Assembly (NCBI GenBank): GCA_029983505.1 | Contig: JASBZK010000020.1 | Coordinates: 1 to 35,465 of the forward strand | Source: Porphyromonas sp. | GTDB taxonomy: Bacteria; Bacteroidota; Bacteroidia; Bacteroidales; Porphyromonadaceae | Direction: 5' to 3' | DNA length: 35,465 nt | Part shown: in pieces, positions 22,723-30,286 of the stretch | How positions within the stretch are numbered: the first letter of the stretch is position 1 | How the letters are laid out: every line of letters begins with the position of its first letter | Translations under genes and position numbers: made by a program | Notes under the pieces: model-generated | Databases searched by the model: none | What the model was told of the DNA's origin: nothing | What the model saw: only the letters and a program-made list of their open reading frames with translations

Positions 22723-25602
22723 ATGAAAGACAAAGAGACTCAGACTCCCGACAAGGAGCAGGGTATGATCATAGTAGAGGGTGCGAGGGAGAATAATCTG
22801 AAGAACGTCTCCGTCTCCATCCCGCGCGGCACGCTTACCGTAGTCACAGGGCTCAGCGGCAGCGGCAAGTCTTCGCTCGCTTTCGACACCATTTTTGCAG
22901 AGGGTAACCGCCGCTACTTGGAGACTTTTTCGTCCTATGCGCGCGGTTTCCTCGGCGGTATGGAACGCCCCGACGTGGACTCCATCACCGGGCTGAGCCC
23001 CGTCATCTCCATTCAGCAGAAGACTACCACGGCAAACCCCCGCTCCACCGTCGGTACGACGACGGAGGTGTACGACTTTTTCCGCCTTCTCTACGCCCGG
23101 GGAAGCAACGCTTACTCCCCCGTCACCGGCAAAGAGATGGTGCGCTATGGTGAGGAGCAGATGTTGGACACGATTCTTGAGACCTTCGACGGACACAAAG
23201 TCTACATCCTCTCTCCCGTCGTCCGAGACCGCAAAGGACACTACGCCGAGCTGCTCGAGACCCTTCGGAAGAAAGGTTACCTCCAGGTCCGCATAGACGG
23301 GGAGATGAAAGACCTCGTGCCGGGTATGGCGCTCTCCCGCTACAAAAACCACCGCGTGGAGGTCGTCGTCGATAAGCTCAGAGTGTCGCCTTCCGACCGC
23401 GAACGCATCCACGAGACGCTCAAAACGGCACTTAAGCTCGGCAAAGACCTCGTCCAAGTCTACGACCTTGACACAGGCGAATCGAAGCATTTCTCCAAGA
23501 GCCTGATGGATCCCGACTCGGGTCTCAGTCTCGAAGAACCCGCACCGCATACTTTTTCTTTCAACTCCCCCATCGGCTCCTGCCCCAAGTGCAAAGGGCT
23601 TGGCAAGGTGCCTACGGCCGACGTCTCGCGCATAATCCCCGACAAGTCCAAATCCATACGCGACGGTGCCCTCGAACCACTCGGCAAATACCGGCAGAGT
23701 ATGATATTCCTTCAGCTCGAAGCGATCGCGGAGCACCACGGGCTGACCCTTGACGACCCCGTAGCCGAGTACGGCGACGACGTCCTCGACGACATTATGA
23801 ACGGCGTCGATTACCCCCTTTGGGTCAAAAGAGAGGACACCGGTAAGCGGGAGAGACTATTCGCTTACGACGGACTCATCAATTATATCCATAAGCTCGC
23901 TGAGGACGAGGAGTCCGTGAAAGCCCGCAAATGGGCAGACCAGTTTCAGTCCTACACCGTCTGCCCGGTCTGTCACGGCAAACGCCTCAAGCCCGAAGCG
24001 CTCGCTTTCCGGATCGATGGCAAAGACATCGCCGAGGCAAGCCGAATGCCCCTCCCCGACCTGCTCGAGTGGGTCAAGACACTCCCGGAGAAAGTGGACG
24101 CGAGGAGGAAGGTCGTCGCCGTCGAGATCGTAAAGGAAATCACGAGCCGGCTCGAGTTTCTCCTCGAAGTAGGTCTTGATTACCTCTCTCTTGACAGGGC
24201 TACGGGCTCGCTCTCGGGCGGTGAGATGCAACGCATTCGGCTCGCCACACAGCTCGGCAGCCGTCTCGTCAACGTCCTCTACATACTCGATGAGCCGAGC
24301 ATAGGTCTCCACCAGAGAGACAACGACCGCCTTATACAGTCGATGAAATTGCTCAGAGACCAAGGTAACTCGCTCCTTGTGGTCGAGCACGACAAAGAGA
24401 TGATGCTGGCGGCGGATTATATCGTGGATCTCGGTCCCGGCGCGGGACGGAAAGGCGGGCAGGTCATCTTCAGTGGTACGCCGGAGGAGATGCTCAGTAC
24501 GGACACGCTCACGGCACAGTACCTCAAAGGCAAGAAGTCCATAGAGATCCCCGGGGAGAGACGGAAGGGGACGGGCGAAAAGCTCCGTCTCTTCGGCGCT
24601 TCGGGCAATAACCTCAAAGGCGAAACCCTCGAGATCCCCTTGGGCGTCTTCGTCTGCATCACGGGTGTGAGCGGCTCGGGCAAGAGCACCTACATCAACG
24701 ACACCCTCTACCCCGCCCTCTCCAAGCACTTCTACCGCTCGCTCACGGAGCCGCTGCCGTATGAGCGGATAGAGGGCATCGAGCTGGTGGACAAAGTGGT
24801 GCAGGTGGATCAGTCCCCCATCGGACGCATGCCCCGATCGAATCCAGCGACGTACACGGGCGTCTTCACCGACATCCGTAACCTCTTCGTGGAGATGCCG
24901 GAGAGCAAAATCAGGGGCTACAAACCGGGGCGCTTCTCTTTTAACGTCAAAGGCGGCCGCTGCGAGACGTGCAAAGGTAACGGGTACAAGAAAGTGGAGA
25001 TGAATTTCCTTCCCGACGTGTACGTCCCCTGCGAGACCTGCAAGGGCAAGAGGTACAACCGTGAGACCCTCGAAGTGCGCTACAAAGGGAAGTCCATCTC
25101 CGACGTGCTGGATATGACGGTCAATCAGGCCGTGGAGTTCTTTGAGGGGCAGCCCAAGATTTTGCAAAAAATCCAAACCATCCAAGACGTGGGCCTCGGG
25201 TACCTCAAGCTCGGTCAGGCCTCCAACACCCTCTCCGGCGGTGAGAGTCAGCGCATCAAGCTCGCCACGGAGCTCTCCAAACGCGACACCGGTAAGACGA
25301 TTTATTTCCTCGACGAACCCACCACGGGACTGCACTTCGAGGACATCCGTATGCTCCTCTCCATTCTTAACCGTCTCGTGGACAGAGGCAATACCGTCGT
25401 CGTCATCGAGCACAATCTCGACGTCATCAAGGTCGCCGACCACCTCATAGATATCGGCCCCGACGGCGGCAAAGGGGGCGGGCGGATCGTCTTCAGCGGC
25501 ACGCCCGAAGAGCTTGCCCGAAGCGGCGCAGGCTACACTTCGAAGTACCTTGCCCCCGAGCTCGGGATGGGCGCGGGTGCAAAAGCCGAAAGAAAGCCCT
25601 AA
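22723..25602 (+). CDS. uvrA: Excinuclease ABC subunit A
   Basis: 959 aa, full length. UvrA recognises DNA damage and loads UvrB. Two ABC modules are visible: Walker A GLSGSGKSS and signature LSGGEMQRI in the first; Walker A GVSGSGKST, signature LSGGESQRI and LDEPTTGLH in the second. The zinc module of the second half is intact (CETCKGNG then CETCKGK). In the first half only CPKC (Cys287, Cys290) is visible; the preceding CxxC pair of the E. coli type is replaced by a stretch with SLMDPDSG. It is probably monocistronic: the gap to uvrD is 149 bases of repeat-containing sequence. UvrD works after UvrABC, so the neighbours fit. Confidence 0.95.
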   Translation: MKDKETQTPDKEQGMIIVEGARENNLKNVSVSIPRGTLTVVTGLSGSGKSSLAFDTIFAEGNRRYLETFSSYARGFLGGMERPDVDSITGLSPVISIQQKTTTANPRSTVGTTTEVYDFFRLLYARGSNAYSPVTGKEMVRYGEEQMLDTILETFDGHKVYILSPVVRDRKGHYAELLETLRKKGYLQVRIDGEMKDLVPGMALSRYKNHRVEVVVDKLRVSPSDRERIHETLKTALKLGKDLVQVYDLDTGESKHFSKSLMDPDSGLSLEEPAPHTFSFNSPIGSCPKCKGLGKVPTADVSRIIPDKSKSIRDGALEPLGKYRQSMIFLQLEAIAEHHGLTLDDPVAEYGDDVLDDIMNGVDYPLWVKREDTGKRERLFAYDGLINYIHKLAEDEESVKARKWADQFQSYTVCPVCHGKRLKPEALAFRIDGKDIAEASRMPLPDLLEWVKTLPEKVDARRKVVAVEIVKEITSRLEFLLEVGLDYLSLDRATGSLSGGEMQRIRLATQLGSRLVNVLYILDEPSIGLHQRDNDRLIQSMKLLRDQGNSLLVVEHDKEMMLAADYIVDLGPGAGRKGGQVIFSGTPEEMLSTDTLTAQYLKGKKSIEIPGERRKGTGEKLRLFGASGNNLKGETLEIPLGVFVCITGVSGSGKSTYINDTLYPALSKHFYRSLTEPLPYERIEGIELVDKVVQVDQSPIGRMPRSNPATYTGVFTDIRNLFVEMPESKIRGYKPGRFSFNVKGGRCETCKGNGYKKVEMNFLPDVYVPCETCKGKRYNRETLEVRYKGKSISDVLDMTVNQAVEFFEGQPKILQKIQTIQDVGLGYLKLGQASNTLSGGESQRIKLATELSKRDTGKTIYFLDEPTTGLHFEDIRMLLSILNRLVDRGNTVVVIEHNLDVIKVADHLIDIGPDGGKGGGRIVFSGTPEELARSGAGYTSKYLAPELGMGAGAKAERKP

Positions 25603-25606
25603 CTTT

Positions 25607-25709
25607 GCACGTACCGGGACGAAAGCGAGACACAGAGCAAAAAAAGTAAACGGGACAGACAGGGAGGCTCGCGAGATACGTACCAAAATTCAGACCCCGG
25701 ACAAGACCG
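25607..25709. repeat. Degenerate repeat half-sites between uvrA and uvrD
   Basis: Half-sites gcacgtaccgg (25607), gcgagacacag (25625), cgggacagacagg (near 25651), gcgagatacgtacc (25671-25684), cagaccccgg (25691) and agaccgaaaa (near 25704) crowd the 149-base gap. No clean palindrome forms, so these look like eroded copies. Confidence 0.6.
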
Positions 25710-25751
25710 AAAAAAGCAGCCAACGAGACCAAAAGAACAGGCACACAGGAA

Positions 25752-28061
25752 ATGGAAAAAACGGAAGAATTGCTTCAAACCCTTAACTCCGAACAGCGCG
25801 CAGCCGTCGTCCACAGAGGCGGCGACAGCCTCATCCTTGCGGGTGCAGGCTCGGGCAAAACCCGCGTCCTCACTTCCAAGATCGCCTACCTCCTTGCTTC
25901 CGACCCTCAGCTGCACCCTTCGCAGATCCTTGCGCTCACCTTTACCCGCAAAGCGGCCGAAGAGATGCGCTCCCGTATCAGTAACCTTGTCGGCAGAGAC
26001 CGTGCGCGGATGCTGCAGATGGGCACCTTTCACTCCGTCTTTGCCCGATGGCTCAGAGGCTACGCGGACCGGCTCGGATTCACGAGCGACTACATCATCT
26101 ACGACACGTCCGACTCCAAAAACGTCGTCAAAACCATCGTGCGGGAAATGAACCTCGACGAGAAGGTCTACAAGCCGGATGCCGTCTTCAGCATCATCTC
26201 GGGACGCAAGAATGACGGCATTTCCCCTCAGGAGATGGCGGCCTCCAAGGACTGGTCGCTCTGGCTGAAAAAGAAGAAACAGGAGATGATTCCCGCAATC
26301 TACGCCGAGTACGTGGCACGGTGCCGACGCAATGACGCGATGGATTTCGACGACCTGCTCCTGAATATGTACCGCCTCCTCGTCACCGAGAAAGACCTCC
26401 TTGCCGCGCTCCGCGGGCACTTCCGGTTTATCCTTGTGGACGAGTATCAGGACACCAACTTCATCCAGGACGCCATCATCCAAAAGCTCAAAGGCCCGGA
26501 TACAGAGATTACCGTCGTCGGGGACGATGCCCAGAGCATCTATTCCTTCCGTGGTGCCGTCATCGATAACATCATCCGTTTCCAGAACCACTTCCCGGGC
26601 GCCAAGGTCTTCAAGCTCACGAAGAACTACCGCTCCACGGCGTGTATCGTCGACCTCGCCAACGGGGTGATCCAAAAGAACCGGACCCGCATCCCCAAGG
26701 ACGTCGTTTCGGTCGGGGACAAAGGCGAGAAGAGTCTCCTTTTCAAAGCTTTCAGCGGGCGGGAAGAAGCAGAGATGGTAGCTTCCCAAATCGCCACGCT
26801 TCACCATAAAGGCGTCCCTTACTCCGAGATCGCCATCCTCTACCGCACGAATAGGCAGAGCCGCCTCTTCGAGGACGAGCTCCGTCGCGCCCGCATCCCT
26901 AACCGGCTCTATGGCGGCATCTCTTTCTACGACCGTAAGGAAGTGAAGATGGTGATGGCCTATGTCCGTCTCATCATTAACCCCAAGGACGACGAGGCTT
27001 TTGTCCGCGTCTACAATTTTCCCTCCCGGGGCATCGGGGACGTGACTTTCGAGAAACTATCCGCCGTAGCCCGATCGGAGGGGCTCTCGCTCTATGAGGC
27101 GGCTCAAGCTCCGCAGTCGCTCCTCTCCGTGATGAACCGTGGGACTATCGCCAAGATTACGGCCTTTGCGGACCTCATAGAGGGACTCAAGGCAGAAAAA
27201 GAGACCCTACAGCCCGACGAATTCCTTAAGCTCGTGGTCCAGAGGAGCGGTATCGCAGACCTCTACGGCGACGACTCTTCGGACTCGCAGGAAAGGATGG
27301 ACAATATCCAGGAGCTCCTCTCCGCCGTGGCGGAGTATGTCCTCAGCCGGGACGAAGAGGCGGACGAGATGCCGTCCATTGAGCGCTTTGTCCAGGATAT
27401 GGCGCTCGTCACGGATCAGGACACGGCTTCGGAGGAGGACACGGAGAGCGTCTCCTTGATGACGATGCACGGCTCGAAGGGACTCGAGTTCGGCTACGTC
27501 TTCCTCCCCGGTCTCGAGGACAAAATCATCCCGAGCGACAGGGCGCTCAATGAGGGCAACGAAGAGGAGGAGAGACGGCTCTTTTATGTCGCCCTCACCC
27601 GTGCCAAAAAACGCTGCATCCTCAGTTTCGCCCTCGTGCGTGCCCTCAACGGGATGACGATGGACACGCATCCCTCCAAGTTTCTCCTCGAGCTGGATCC
27701 CGACCTCATCGAAGACACAACGGGACTTTTCTCCGGGCATTTCCGATCCGCACCCGATTTGCCGTTTCTCGCAGAGCCTAAGTGGCGCGGTAACGGGGTA
27801 CGTACCGAGAAGAGCTCCGAGGTCCGTTCAGGATGGAAAAAGGTACAGACCGAAAAAATCTCCTCGGACAGACCAAAATCGGAAGGGGGTTCCGCGTCCG
27901 ATTTCAAGGCCGGTGACCGCGTCCGGCACGCCACATTCGGAGACGGTACCGTCCTCGGCTTCGAGGACTCGGTCTCCGGGCTTAAGATCCAAATCGAGTT
28001 CGACGAGATGGGGACGAAAAATTTGATCCAAAAATACGCCAAGCTCATACCGATAGAATGA
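25752..28061 (+). CDS. uvrD: UvrD/PcrA-type superfamily 1A DNA helicase
   Basis: 769 aa. It is an ATP-dependent 3'-5' helicase that removes the nicked strand in excision and mismatch repair. Motifs in order: Q-motif LNSEQRAAV, Walker A GAGSGKT (about residues 31-37), LTFTRKAAEEM, DEYQDTN (Walker B), GDDAQSIYSFRGA, NYRST, TMHGSKGLEF and VALTRAKK. A Tudor-like C-terminal domain (about 716-769, GDRVRHATFGDGTV), the type that contacts RNA polymerase, closes the protein. The linker before it, about residues 682-710, is encoded by copies of the dispersed repeat. The stop overlaps the ABC exporter start (ATGA). Confidence 0.94.
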   Translation: MEKTEELLQTLNSEQRAAVVHRGGDSLILAGAGSGKTRVLTSKIAYLLASDPQLHPSQILALTFTRKAAEEMRSRISNLVGRDRARMLQMGTFHSVFARWLRGYADRLGFTSDYIIYDTSDSKNVVKTIVREMNLDEKVYKPDAVFSIISGRKNDGISPQEMAASKDWSLWLKKKKQEMIPAIYAEYVARCRRNDAMDFDDLLLNMYRLLVTEKDLLAALRGHFRFILVDEYQDTNFIQDAIIQKLKGPDTEITVVGDDAQSIYSFRGAVIDNIIRFQNHFPGAKVFKLTKNYRSTACIVDLANGVIQKNRTRIPKDVVSVGDKGEKSLLFKAFSGREEAEMVASQIATLHHKGVPYSEIAILYRTNRQSRLFEDELRRARIPNRLYGGISFYDRKEVKMVMAYVRLIINPKDDEAFVRVYNFPSRGIGDVTFEKLSAVARSEGLSLYEAAQAPQSLLSVMNRGTIAKITAFADLIEGLKAEKETLQPDEFLKLVVQRSGIADLYGDDSSDSQERMDNIQELLSAVAEYVLSRDEEADEMPSIERFVQDMALVTDQDTASEEDTESVSLMTMHGSKGLEFGYVFLPGLEDKIIPSDRALNEGNEEEERRLFYVALTRAKKRCILSFALVRALNGMTMDTHPSKFLLELDPDLIEDTTGLFSGHFRSAPDLPFLAEPKWRGNGVRTEKSSEVRSGWKKVQTEKISSDRPKSEGGSASDFKAGDRVRHATFGDGTVLGFEDSVSGLKIQIEFDEMGTKNLIQKYAKLIPIE
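27797..27874. repeat. Palindromic repeat copies inside the uvrD coding region
   Basis: A half-site ggtacgtaccg at 27797-27807 and a full 33-bp element at 27842-27874 (ggtacagaccg, A-rich centre with atctcct, then cggacagacc) lie in frame in uvrD. They are read as VRTEK and VQTEK in the linker. The element matches the intergenic copies at 5229 and 10224 closely. Confidence 0.85.
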
Positions 28062-29899
28062 GACAATTCTTCTCTGCCCTTAAGCGTTTCCTGCCACCCT
28101 ACCTGGGATATGTGTCGGCTAACGTCTTCTTCAATATCCTTACGCCGCTCCTCAATCTTCTTGCCTTCTCGCTCATCGTCCCCATACTGAGGGTCCTCTT
28201 CAAGATAGACGCACGCGCCGAGGCGCTGATCCCGTGGCGCGACGCTTTCGGCGGAGGGGCGGACGTGATGGCGGTAGTCCAAAATAATGCCAACTTTTAC
28301 ATCTCCCGCCTCATCGACCTCTACGGAGCTTCCAACGCCCTCATCATCCTTGGCGCCTATCTCGTCGTTATCACCTTCCTCAAAGTCGGCTCCCAGTACG
28401 CGTCGCTTTTCTGTATGGTGCCCGTCTCCACGGGGATCGTGCGGGACATCCGCAACGCCATCAACCGCAAGCTCCTTGAGCTCCCGCTCTCTTTCTTCTC
28501 CGAAGAGCGCAAAGGCGACATCATCGCCCGTATCACGGGGGACGTCAATGAGGTGGAGGCCTCTGTCGTCTCTTCGCTCGATATGCTCATCAAAAACCCG
28601 CTGATGATCCTCATTTCGCTTGTGGCGATGATTGTCATCAGTTGGCAGCTGACGCTTTTTGTCCTCCTTCTCCTGCCCGTCGCCGGCTTCATTATGGGCG
28701 CCGTCGGCAAGACCCTGAAGAGGAGCTCCTTTGAGGGACAAAATAAGTGGGGCTTCCTCATCTCGATCATCGAAGAGACGCTCGGCGGGCTCCGCGTAAT
28801 CAAGGCGTTTCGCGCGGAAGGGGCTATGGCAGAGCGGTTCGAGCGCCACAACGAAGAGTTTCGCGGCATCTCAAACCGCATCTTCCGCAGGCTTCAGCTC
28901 GCCCACCCGATGAGTGAGTTCCTCGGTACTGCCGCCATTGCCGTCGTGTTGTGGTATGGCGGTTCGCTTATCCTTGAGGGCGGGAGCGGTCTGGATGCGT
29001 CGACCTTCATCTATTACATCGTCATCTTCTACTCCATCATCAATCCCGCCAAAGAGTTCTCCAAAGGGGTCTACACCGTGCGCCGCGGTATGGCCTCCAT
29101 AGAGCGCGTGGATAAGATCCTTTTGGCAAAAAACACGCTCCTTGAGCCGGAGCTTCCGGAGCCTGTGGTCTTCCAAAAAGAGATAGCCTTCCGGGACGTC
29201 TCTTTCCGCTACGGCGAGCCTTGGGTGCTGCGGGACATCAATCTCGTCATCCCCAAAGGCAAGACCGTGGCCGTCGTCGGGGAGAGCGGCGGCGGGAAGA
29301 GTACCCTCGTCGACCTTATCCCCCGTTTCTACGACGTGACGGAAGGGCGTATCGAGATCGACGGCGTGGACATCCGGCGTTTTTACACCTCAGATCTCCG
29401 TGCCCTGATGGGTAATGTGAACCAGGAGGCCATCCTCTTCAACGACACCATCCGCGCCAATATTGCTTTCGGGAAGCCCTCTGCCACGGAAGACGAGATC
29501 ATCGCCGCTGCCAAAGCCGCCAACGCCCACGACTTCATTATGGAAATGCCCCACGGCTACGACACCAACATCGGAGACCGCGGCGGCAAACTCTCCGGAG
29601 GACAGCGTCAGCGCCTCTCCATAGCCCGCGCCCTCCTCAAAGACCCCGAGATCCTCATTCTTGACGAAGCCACCTCCGCCCTCGACACGATGAGCGAAAG
29701 ACTGGTGCAGGAGGCGCTCGAGAAACTGATGCGGGGCCGCACCACCATCGTCATCGCACACCGCCTCTCCACCATCACGGGCGCCGACCAAATCGTTGTC
29801 CTCCACGAAGGCCGTATCGCCGAGACCGGCACCCACTCCGAGCTCCTCTCTCTCGGCGGACGCTATGCCCGTCTCGTAAGGATGCAGGAGGTGAAGTAA
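28058..29899 (+). CDS. MsbA-like ABC exporter (TM and ATPase domains fused)
   Basis: 613 aa half-transporter working as a homodimer in the inner membrane. About six helices occupy residues 1-330. The ATPase domain carries Walker A GESGGGKST (about 408-416), Q-loop near VNQEAILF, signature LSGGQRQRLS, Walker B LILDEATSALD and the H-loop IAHRLST. The layout resembles MsbA-type lipid A/lipid exporters, but drug or peptide export cannot be excluded, so no symbol is given. It is translationally coupled to uvrD by ATGA. A terminator follows the stop. Confidence 0.9.
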   Translation: MRQFFSALKRFLPPYLGYVSANVFFNILTPLLNLLAFSLIVPILRVLFKIDARAEALIPWRDAFGGGADVMAVVQNNANFYISRLIDLYGASNALIILGAYLVVITFLKVGSQYASLFCMVPVSTGIVRDIRNAINRKLLELPLSFFSEERKGDIIARITGDVNEVEASVVSSLDMLIKNPLMILISLVAMIVISWQLTLFVLLLLPVAGFIMGAVGKTLKRSSFEGQNKWGFLISIIEETLGGLRVIKAFRAEGAMAERFERHNEEFRGISNRIFRRLQLAHPMSEFLGTAAIAVVLWYGGSLILEGGSGLDASTFIYYIVIFYSIINPAKEFSKGVYTVRRGMASIERVDKILLAKNTLLEPELPEPVVFQKEIAFRDVSFRYGEPWVLRDINLVIPKGKTVAVVGESGGGKSTLVDLIPRFYDVTEGRIEIDGVDIRRFYTSDLRALMGNVNQEAILFNDTIRANIAFGKPSATEDEIIAAAKAANAHDFIMEMPHGYDTNIGDRGGKLSGGQRQRLSIARALLKDPEILILDEATSALDTMSERLVQEALEKLMRGRTTIVIAHRLSTITGADQIVVLHEGRIAETGTHSELLSLGGRYARLVRMQEVK

Positions 29900-29907
29900 C
29901 CGCTTTT

Positions 29908-29934
29908 TTGCCCTTAGGGGCAACTCCTTTTTTT
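29908..29934 (+). terminator. Intrinsic terminator after the uvrD-ABC operon
   Basis: Stem ttgccc (29908-29913) and gggcaa (29918-29923) around ttag is followed by a T-rich tract ending at 29934. It begins 8 bases after the exporter stop, which is the classical position and form. Confidence 0.7.
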
Positions 29935-30013
29935 GTACGTACCGAGGCGATCGCCCCGGTACGTGTCTCGTCTTACGCTCATACAGACCAAGAAAATCTT
30001 CTCGGTCTGTACC
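29935..30013. repeat. Two palindromic repeat elements before the TonB receptor gene
   Basis: Element one, 29935-29970, runs from gtacgtaccg through aggcgatcgccc to ggtacgtgtctcg. Element two, 29981-30013, runs from atacagacc through an A-rich centre with aatcttct to cggtctgtacc. Both fit the family plan. Confidence 0.85.
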
Positions 30014-30020
30014 GGATCAG

Positions 30021-30120
30021 TCGGTAGTTAGCAGTCAGCAGCGAGGAGGCACAGGTCGCGGCCTTTGTGCAGGCCACGGTCTGTGCCTCCTTGCTTCTAT
30101 GGCTGACTGCCGGGTACCCA
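30021..30120. repeat. Long nested imperfect palindrome, about 100 bases
   Basis: Outer arms gcagtcagc (30031-30039) and gctgactgc (30102-30110), middle arms aggaggcacag (30044-30054) and ctgtgcctcct (30081-30091), inner arms ggcct (30060-30064) and aggcc (30071-30075) nest in register; weaker pairing continues out to about 30021 and 30120. The 8-base word agtcggta occurs on both sides (30019-30026 and 30123-30130). It may be a tiny mobile element remnant or a strong RNA hairpin. It is not part of the 33-bp family, although cggtctgtg occurs in the right arm. Confidence 0.75.
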
Positions 30121-30169
30121 GTAGTCGGTATTTTGGGGCTTGTGCGGGGCGGGTGTCGGCGTTTCTTGC

Positions 30170-30177
30170 TACCTTTG
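30170..30177 (+). promoter_or_regulatory. Probable -7 box for the TonB receptor gene
   Basis: TACCTTTG is a perfect TAnnTTTG. Transcription would start near 30184, giving a leader of about 100 bases. The -33 region lacks a well-spaced TTTG. No Fur- or Zur-like operator was recognised with confidence. Confidence 0.5.
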
Positions 30178-30286
30178 CACCGTAAAAAGCTAAAACAAGC
30201 TCCTCTGTTTTTCCCGCAAAGCACGATGCCGCTGCGCCTATTTATAGGGAAGACACAGGTCGCCAAAAACACATCAATCCTAAAAT

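Larger units (their letters stand above)
29900..30286. other. 387-bp intergenic region between the ABC exporter and the TonB receptor
   Basis: No gene is supported. In order it holds the exporter terminator (29908-29934), two palindromic repeat elements (29935-30013), a roughly 100-base imperfect palindrome (30021-30120), a -7 promoter box (30170-30177) and a leader of about 110 bases containing a small cctat/atagg inverted repeat (30237-30248). Confidence 0.7.

Noticed and set aside
23857..25686. 609-codon frame antisense to uvrA
   Set aside because: It shadows a clearly real uvrA gene and encodes no recognised motif.
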